Positions 13,920-17,630 of a DNA stretch of 17,630 nucleotides are shown piece after piece. Under the pieces are notes generated by a model that worked only from the letters and a program-made list of their open reading frames with translations, ran no database searches and was not told the DNA's origin. Source of the stretch: Galactobacter sp. (GTDB lineage Bacteria; Actinomycetota; Actinomycetes; Actinomycetales; Micrococcaceae); NCBI RefSeq assembly GCF_022712295.1, contig NZ_JALAGT010000113.1, forward strand, positions 1-17,630, in the 5' to 3' direction. Numbering within the stretch: position 1 is the first letter of the stretch; the number at the start of each line of letters is the position of its first letter. Both the position numbers and the translations under genes were made by a program.

Positions 13920-14119
13920 CCCATGCCCGCGCCAGAAACGAACTGCTAGCGGCCCAAGGCGGGATTCGGGCCAGCGTTTCGGGCCATCCTTGCTCGGCGT
14001 GTCGGGCCGGCGGGGCCGGTGGCCCGTATTCGGTCAGATCCGGCCCATTGGGGAGTTCCTACACGTAGGGCTCCGCTTGTGGTCGGCGCCAGTGAGATCC
14101 CACCCTTCAGTGACCAGGG

Positions 14120-15067
14120 TTAGGGCCAAAGATCGGCCAAAGCCTGGAGGACCCGCTCGGGGTGTTCTGCCATCCGGTTAAGCACGTACAGCCACCATTG
14201 AGGGCCGTAGACCACGTACTCACGGGTGCGATGTCCTTCATCTCGCAGACGATCGAGCAGCTCGGGGCCGAGACCCTGGAGCATTTCGAATTCCACATGC
14301 TCCTGTTTCAGAGACTCCCCAAGCCGTGCCTGAAGCACAGCGACGAGGTCGGCATCGTGCGTCGCCAGGTTCACGCGATGCTGCGCTTCGACAAGCACGG
14401 CTGCAAGATCCAAGTAGGCCTCGGTCAGCTCAGCCGACTCCCGCGCGTAAGCGACATCCAGGGGCTCGAGGAAGGCTCCCTTGACCAATCGGATCGGGCC
14501 AGGCAGAGAGAGCAGACGACTCAGGTCTTTGGGGGTGCGGTGCAGACGCGCCTGCAAAGTTACGCCGGTTTCTGGGAACTCGGTGGACAGTGCCTCATAC
14601 AGATCAAGGACCAGATCCGTTCGGCCTGATCCCTCCGCTGAGATCATGATCGAGGTACCGGCGTCCCTGGCCGCCTTGGCGATCCGCCTCGCGCTGTGCA
14701 GGCCCGTTTCTGGTGACACGACCGATCCGACGTGGGAGAGATCGAAGGACAAAGTGGGCTTCTCATCAAGTTGCGCTAACGAGCCGGCCAGCCTCAAGAA
14801 CTCTTGCGTCTCGCGCTCGGCCACGTCCGCGTCGCGAACCGACTCACCCACGCACTCGATGCTTCCCAGATGTCCCCTGCCGCGATTGGCCGCGACAAGG
14901 GCGACTGCCGCAGAGGCTTTCTCCCCGGCGATGTATCGCGCAGAAATCCGCTTGGCCGCCTCCGCCACCGCGGGAATCTTCAGCGCCTGCTGCTTCAAGT
15001 CCTCATCCAGAGCCCACGTGCGCAACGTGTTGGCCGCTCGCGAACGAACCTCATCATTCAATTCCAT
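14120..15067 (-). CDS. Proline-dehydrogenase-like flavoenzyme with altered active site
   Basis: A 315-residue protein of the monofunctional PRODH (FAD-binding beta/alpha-barrel) family, whose normal members oxidise L-proline to pyrroline-5-carboxylate. Family motifs are present: AAKRISARYIAGE (37-49), RLVKGAF (193-199), ATHD (235-238), EFEMLQG (259-265) and REYVVYG (282-288). Two positions conserved in true PRODH differ: the lysine of the SVKLS-type motif (Lys329 in E. coli PutA) is Asp in LSFDLS (107-112), and the first arginine of the substrate-binding Arg-Arg pair is Asn (YVLNR, Asn297-Arg298). It may use a different substrate or be catalytically altered. No P5C dehydrogenase gene is nearby. 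The start is ATG 15067 with GAGG just upstream. It lies between an intact and a truncated resolvase gene and reads against both. Confidence 0.75.
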   Translation of the reverse strand: MELNDEVRSRAANTLRTWALDEDLKQQALKIPAVAEAAKRISARYIAGEKASAAVALVAANRGRGHLGSIECVGESVRDADVAERETQEFLRLAGSLAQLDEKPTLSFDLSHVGSVVSPETGLHSARRIAKAARDAGTSIMISAEGSGRTDLVLDLYEALSTEFPETGVTLQARLHRTPKDLSRLLSLPGPIRLVKGAFLEPLDVAYARESAELTEAYLDLAAVLVEAQHRVNLATHDADLVAVLQARLGESLKQEHVEFEMLQGLGPELLDRLRDEGHRTREYVVYGPQWWLYVLNRMAEHPERVLQALADLWP

Positions 15068-15180
15068 GGCCTCAACTTAACGCCCCCGGTCGCCCCGCCG
15101 TCTTGGCGCTGTCTCCGCCGACAGCGAACCGTGTCCACCCGGGCAGGAGTAGAAACACCACCTGACCCGCAAACGGTGGC

Positions 15181-15435
15181 GAACTCATCACCGAACGCGT
15201 CAACGCCGGAATCCAAGCAGCCAAAGCCCAAGGCACCCGCTTCGGCCGCCCACCCGTCAACCCCGACACCATCGCCCGGAAACTCGCCATCGCTGCAGAC
15301 GAACGCAAGAAAGGCCTAACAGCGGCCCAGGCTGCTGCCGCGGTGGGCTGGTCACAGGCAACGCTCTACCGGCACCAGCAGGAAGCACCGCACGACGGCG
15401 CGACCCCGGCCAACGAAAAGGACCCAGCTCAGTGA
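15181..15435 (+). pseudogene. C-terminal fragment of a second serine resolvase
   Basis: Eighty-four codons from ELITERVNAGIQAAKAQGTR to the TGA match the C-terminal third of the intact resolvase (from 13228), including the Hin-like helix-turn-helix GRPPVNPDTIARKLAIA and WSQATLYRHQQ. The whole catalytic domain is missing, so it cannot recombine DNA, although it might still bind. Similarity to the intact gene begins abruptly at 15181. DNA identity is lower than for the DUF1275 pair, so the two genes were separate relatives, not a fresh duplicate. Its TGA overlaps the GTG of the mepB remnant (GTGA, 15432-15435), suggesting an ancestral resolvase-mepB pair. Confidence 0.88.
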
Positions 15436-15855
15436 GCTTCACCGCGTTCCAGACCTACTCCACCCAATCCGAGCTGCCCTTCAGCGTCATCCCGGAGCCA
15501 CAGACTACGAATCCGGGATCGCACACTCCAACGGCCAGACGTGGCACATCAGAACCGCCCGAACCACTCCACCAAACCAGGCGTCTTCCTCGCGTTCTGG
15601 CAACGCACTCCCACCGGCACAACCGTGCCCTTCGACTCCTCGGACCCCGCCGATGGACTCTTTGTCTCCATCAACCAGAAAGGCGGCCGAGGTCTCTTCC
15701 GCTTCACCCGCGAACACCTCTCCACCCTGGGGATCACCACCGGCCCAGAGCCAGGGAAACGAGGCTTTCGTGTCTACCCACTCTGGTGCACCGACCTCAA
15801 CAAGCAGGCCAAATCCACCCAGCAAGCCCAAGCCCCCGCCTTCGAGCTCTACTAG
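15432..15855 (+). pseudogene. mepB: Frameshifted mepB-family gene
   Basis: Three consecutive frames make up one MepB-like protein: MSFTAFQTYSTQSEL to VIPEP, then DYESGIAHSNGQTWHIRTAR, then KPGVFLAFWQRTPTGTTVPF through GLFRFTREHLSTLGI and PGKRGFRVYPLWC to the TAG. The breaks are at about 15500-15504 and 15566-15573, each equal to one lost base. Members of this family (about 140-170 residues; named after the mepRAB locus of Staphylococcus aureus) have unknown biochemical function. The downstream two thirds could be translated from an ATG at 15541, giving an incomplete 104-residue protein. Most likely it is a recent pseudogene, since the rest is well preserved; sequencing error is the alternative. 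Confidence 0.82.
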
Positions 15856-16284
15856 GAAGTACCTTCGAAGAGGCTGCGATGCAGCACCTCAACACGGGCA
15901 GGTCCAACCCTGCCGGCCACTGCTGTGAGTCTGGCCATCTGATCACCGGCACAAGTGACATGTAAGCGGTGGAGAACACATCGATGCCGGCACCCGAGCA
16001 GTCGCGGCTGGAGGCATCAAGCCCAGATGTTTCGCGCCCATCGTCCCAGACGTAGCTACGTCTCGCTTGCCATCGTCTTCGGCGCTCGAGTTGCGGCCCA
16101 TGCCGCCGCGATCGACTGATCTCGGACCGCGCTCCAGGGACACCGGAGGGAGCCATGCGCGTGCCCGGGAGTCCGCCCCCGAACGGGCTCCCCTCAGATT
16201 TGGATACGATGGATCGGCCCTCCGCAAGATGAAAGGTCGTTTTTCGTCATCAGTGGTGGGCGACCTGTCTACCGAAGGAACAGC
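15856..16284. other. Intergenic region before the second adhesin; 16-bp palindrome
   Basis: No gene is recognisable in these 429 bases. The notable element is the perfect palindrome AGACGTAGCTACGTCT at 16048-16063, which could be a regulator site, although a 16-base palindrome can occur by chance. A minus-strand frame of 175 codons (15943-16470) covers this area, but it overlaps the signal-peptide region of the adhesin and has a low-complexity composition, so I do not call it. The adhesin promoter must lie here, but I cannot place it. Confidence 0.4.
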
Positions 16285-17630
16285 ATGCAATCCCGCAGCC
16301 AACCTATCCATAGAGCCAGCAGATGGGGCCTGCTCGCCGGCATCGTCACCGTCTTGGCTACCCTCGGCCTCGCTTCTTCCGCCCAAGCCGCGCCATCCAC
16401 CACGCACCTGAACGCGATCTCCAACATCACCCTGGAAAAGGAAAGCGGCAGCGACGGGCCCCTGAATCAATGGGAGTCTGCCAAGATCAACGCAGACTGG
16501 TCAGTTCCGGACGGAGCCAGCGCTGGCGACACCTTCGGAATGACTCTCCCCCAAGAATTTGTTCGCTGGGGCACCGGAGATTTCACCATCACCGACCCGG
16601 ACACTGGTGCCACCATGGCAACCTGCACCGTAGCTCAAGGCACGGGTCCTGAGGTCATTTGCACTCTGACCGAAGCAGTCAACGGCCAGGAAAACGTGGG
16701 TGGGTCCTTCTGGATGAGCGTCCAGGTCGCCCGCTCCACGACAGAAGAGTCCGTTGAGTTCGAAGTGGGGAACGAACTCGTCGTGGTTGACCTACCTGGA
16801 GAAAGCGGCATCATCCCTGAAGACTTGACGGAGGCAGAAAGCCCCTACAAGTACTCAGGGTCCACCGACCAAGATGGACGCTTCCTCTGGACTATCGGGG
16901 TGCCTTCAATCTTCGTCAAGGATGGCGCGTTCACGATCGCGGATGAGCTGGACCCCACCCAGGAGAACCACCGCTATACCGGTGAAATCCAACTCATACA
17001 GCGTCCAGTCAAGGACGGACAGCTCACCGGCGAGTGGAGCACCGTACCTACAAGTCGCTACACCGTGGACTGGGCAGCGAGCATGAAGTCGTTCACTTTC
17101 AACGCCAGCGGCCTACCCGCCGAGGGATATAGCTACCGCCTTCAATACACGACCGAGGCCGAAGGCGTGGTCCTCGAAGGCGATGTGTTCGGCAACAAGG
17201 CCACCGTTGGAACCACCGATGTCAGTTCCAAGCACCACATCACCGCCAACGGCGGCGGAACCGGATCCGGAGAGCAATACACCAGGTTCTCCATCACTAA
17301 GGTGCTCGCCGGCAGTGCCGCCAACAACGTTGGCGATCACACCTACACAGTCCGGTACCGAGTAAAGGGCTCGAACGCGCCCGCTCACGACCTCTCCCTC
17401 TCCCCTGGGCAAGAAGTCAAGAGTGATCGAGCACCGTTGGGATCCACCTTCATCATCGAGGAGGTCAACCTGCCAGAGGCGGAAGGCATCACCTGGGGTG
17501 AATGGACCCTGACCGGCGAAGGCGTCAAGAAGACTGAGGATGGCACCTACGAACTAACTCCGGCGAGCACCGCCGGCGTTCAACTTGTGCTCACCAACGT
17601 CGCCGAGCCCACCGAACCGACCCAGCCGAC
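16285..17630 (+). CDS. Secreted surface adhesin, SdrC/DUF5979 type, 3' end outside window
   Basis: An uninterrupted frame runs from the ATG at 16285 past the window end (at least 448 codons). Residues 1-35 form a signal peptide with cleavage after SAQA. The N-terminal part (about 40-330) looks like the two immunoglobulin-like ligand-binding domains of MSCRAMM-type adhesins (NITLEKESGSDGPLNQWESA, VICTLTEAV, then GRFLWTIGVPS, FTIADELDP and VFGNKATV). From about residue 332 (FSITKVLAGSA...TYTVRYRVKGS...STFIIEEVNLPEA) it matches the DUF5979 repeat type. The last residues (EPTEPTQPT) begin a Pro/Thr linker or another repeat; an LPxTG signal is expected further on. GAAGGA lies at good spacing before the ATG. 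It is the second wall-protein gene in the window and is unrelated in domain order to the first. Confidence 0.85.
   Translation, partial: MQSRSQPIHRASRWGLLAGIVTVLATLGLASSAQAAPSTTHLNAISNITLEKESGSDGPLNQWESAKINADWSVPDGASAGDTFGMTLPQEFVRWGTGDFTITDPDTGATMATCTVAQGTGPEVICTLTEAVNGQENVGGSFWMSVQVARSTTEESVEFEVGNELVVVDLPGESGIIPEDLTEAESPYKYSGSTDQDGRFLWTIGVPSIFVKDGAFTIADELDPTQENHRYTGEIQLIQRPVKDGQLTGEWSTVPTSRYTVDWAASMKSFTFNASGLPAEGYSYRLQYTTEAEGVVLEGDVFGNKATVGTTDVSSKHHITANGGGTGSGEQYTRFSITKVLAGSAANNVGDHTYTVRYRVKGSNAPAHDLSLSPGQEVKSDRAPLGSTFIIEEVNLPEAEGITWGEWTLTGEGVKKTEDGTYELTPASTAGVQLVLTNVAEPTEPTQP

Noticed and set aside
15432..15855. Programmed frameshifting in mepB
   Set aside because: Two separate −1 shifts without slippery heptamers or a downstream structure; mutation or sequencing error is simpler.
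1..17630. CRISPR array, tRNA, rRNA or a known anti-phage system
   Set aside because: There are no short regularly spaced repeats, no tRNA-like arms and no defence-type nuclease, helicase or toxin-antitoxin pair that I can support.

Overview
The window looks like chromosomal accessory DNA from a high-GC Gram-positive bacterium (Actinomycetota, probably Micrococcales; genus not determinable by eye). The evidence is GC-rich codons, GTG starts, GTGA/TGATG stop-start overlaps, apparently leaderless promoters, an LPxTG cell-wall protein, DUF11/DUF5979-type surface domains and an OhrR/Ohr pair. I see no tRNA, rRNA or CRISPR array.

Layout. 1-762: no recognisable gene, but two perfect inverted repeats. 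763-1670: a small membrane protein translationally coupled to an intact DUF1275 (YoaK-like) membrane protein. 1878-4883: a 1001-residue sortase-anchored surface protein with exactly three 109-residue repeats, followed by a textbook terminator. 5238-6213: organic-peroxide module, a 38-bp perfect palindrome, ohrR and ohr. 6238-6657 (minus): terminator and the C-terminal stub of a zinc-type alcohol dehydrogenase. 6657-9325 (minus): a GT2 processive-type glycosyltransferase coupled to a polytopic membrane protein, probably a glycan-making pair. 9366-11770 (plus): a TetR regulator of the LmrA/YxaF type under a leaderless, apparently self-regulated promoter, coupled to an unusual fusion of an extended short-chain dehydrogenase with an alpha/beta hydrolase. 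11815-12716: gene debris (GNAT acetyltransferase, CDF metal transporter, DUF1275 C-terminus). 12865-13476: intact serine resolvase. 13546-13869: small secreted four-cysteine protein. 14120-15067 (minus): a proline-dehydrogenase-like enzyme with altered active-site positions. 15181-15855: C-terminal fragment of a second resolvase and a frameshifted mepB. 16285-end: a second secreted adhesin, running out of the window.

The main theme is a mosaic built by recombination. The 3' end of the DUF1275 gene recurs 11,046 bp downstream as a direct repeat (about 93 % identical), and the 3' end of the resolvase gene recurs about 1.95 kb downstream. Everything between the paired copies (surface protein, peroxide defence, glycosyltransferases, SDR-hydrolase operon; then the secreted protein and PRODH-like enzyme) looks like cargo between homologous tails. 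The broken genes cluster at the module edges, as expected of old insertion junctions.

The best candidate for something undescribed is the TetR / SDR-alpha/beta-hydrolase fusion operon, divergent from the glycosyltransferase pair with a shared 76-bp intergenic region holding a single operator. The divergent PRODH-like enzyme between resolvase copies is the second candidate. I found no clear new defence system.
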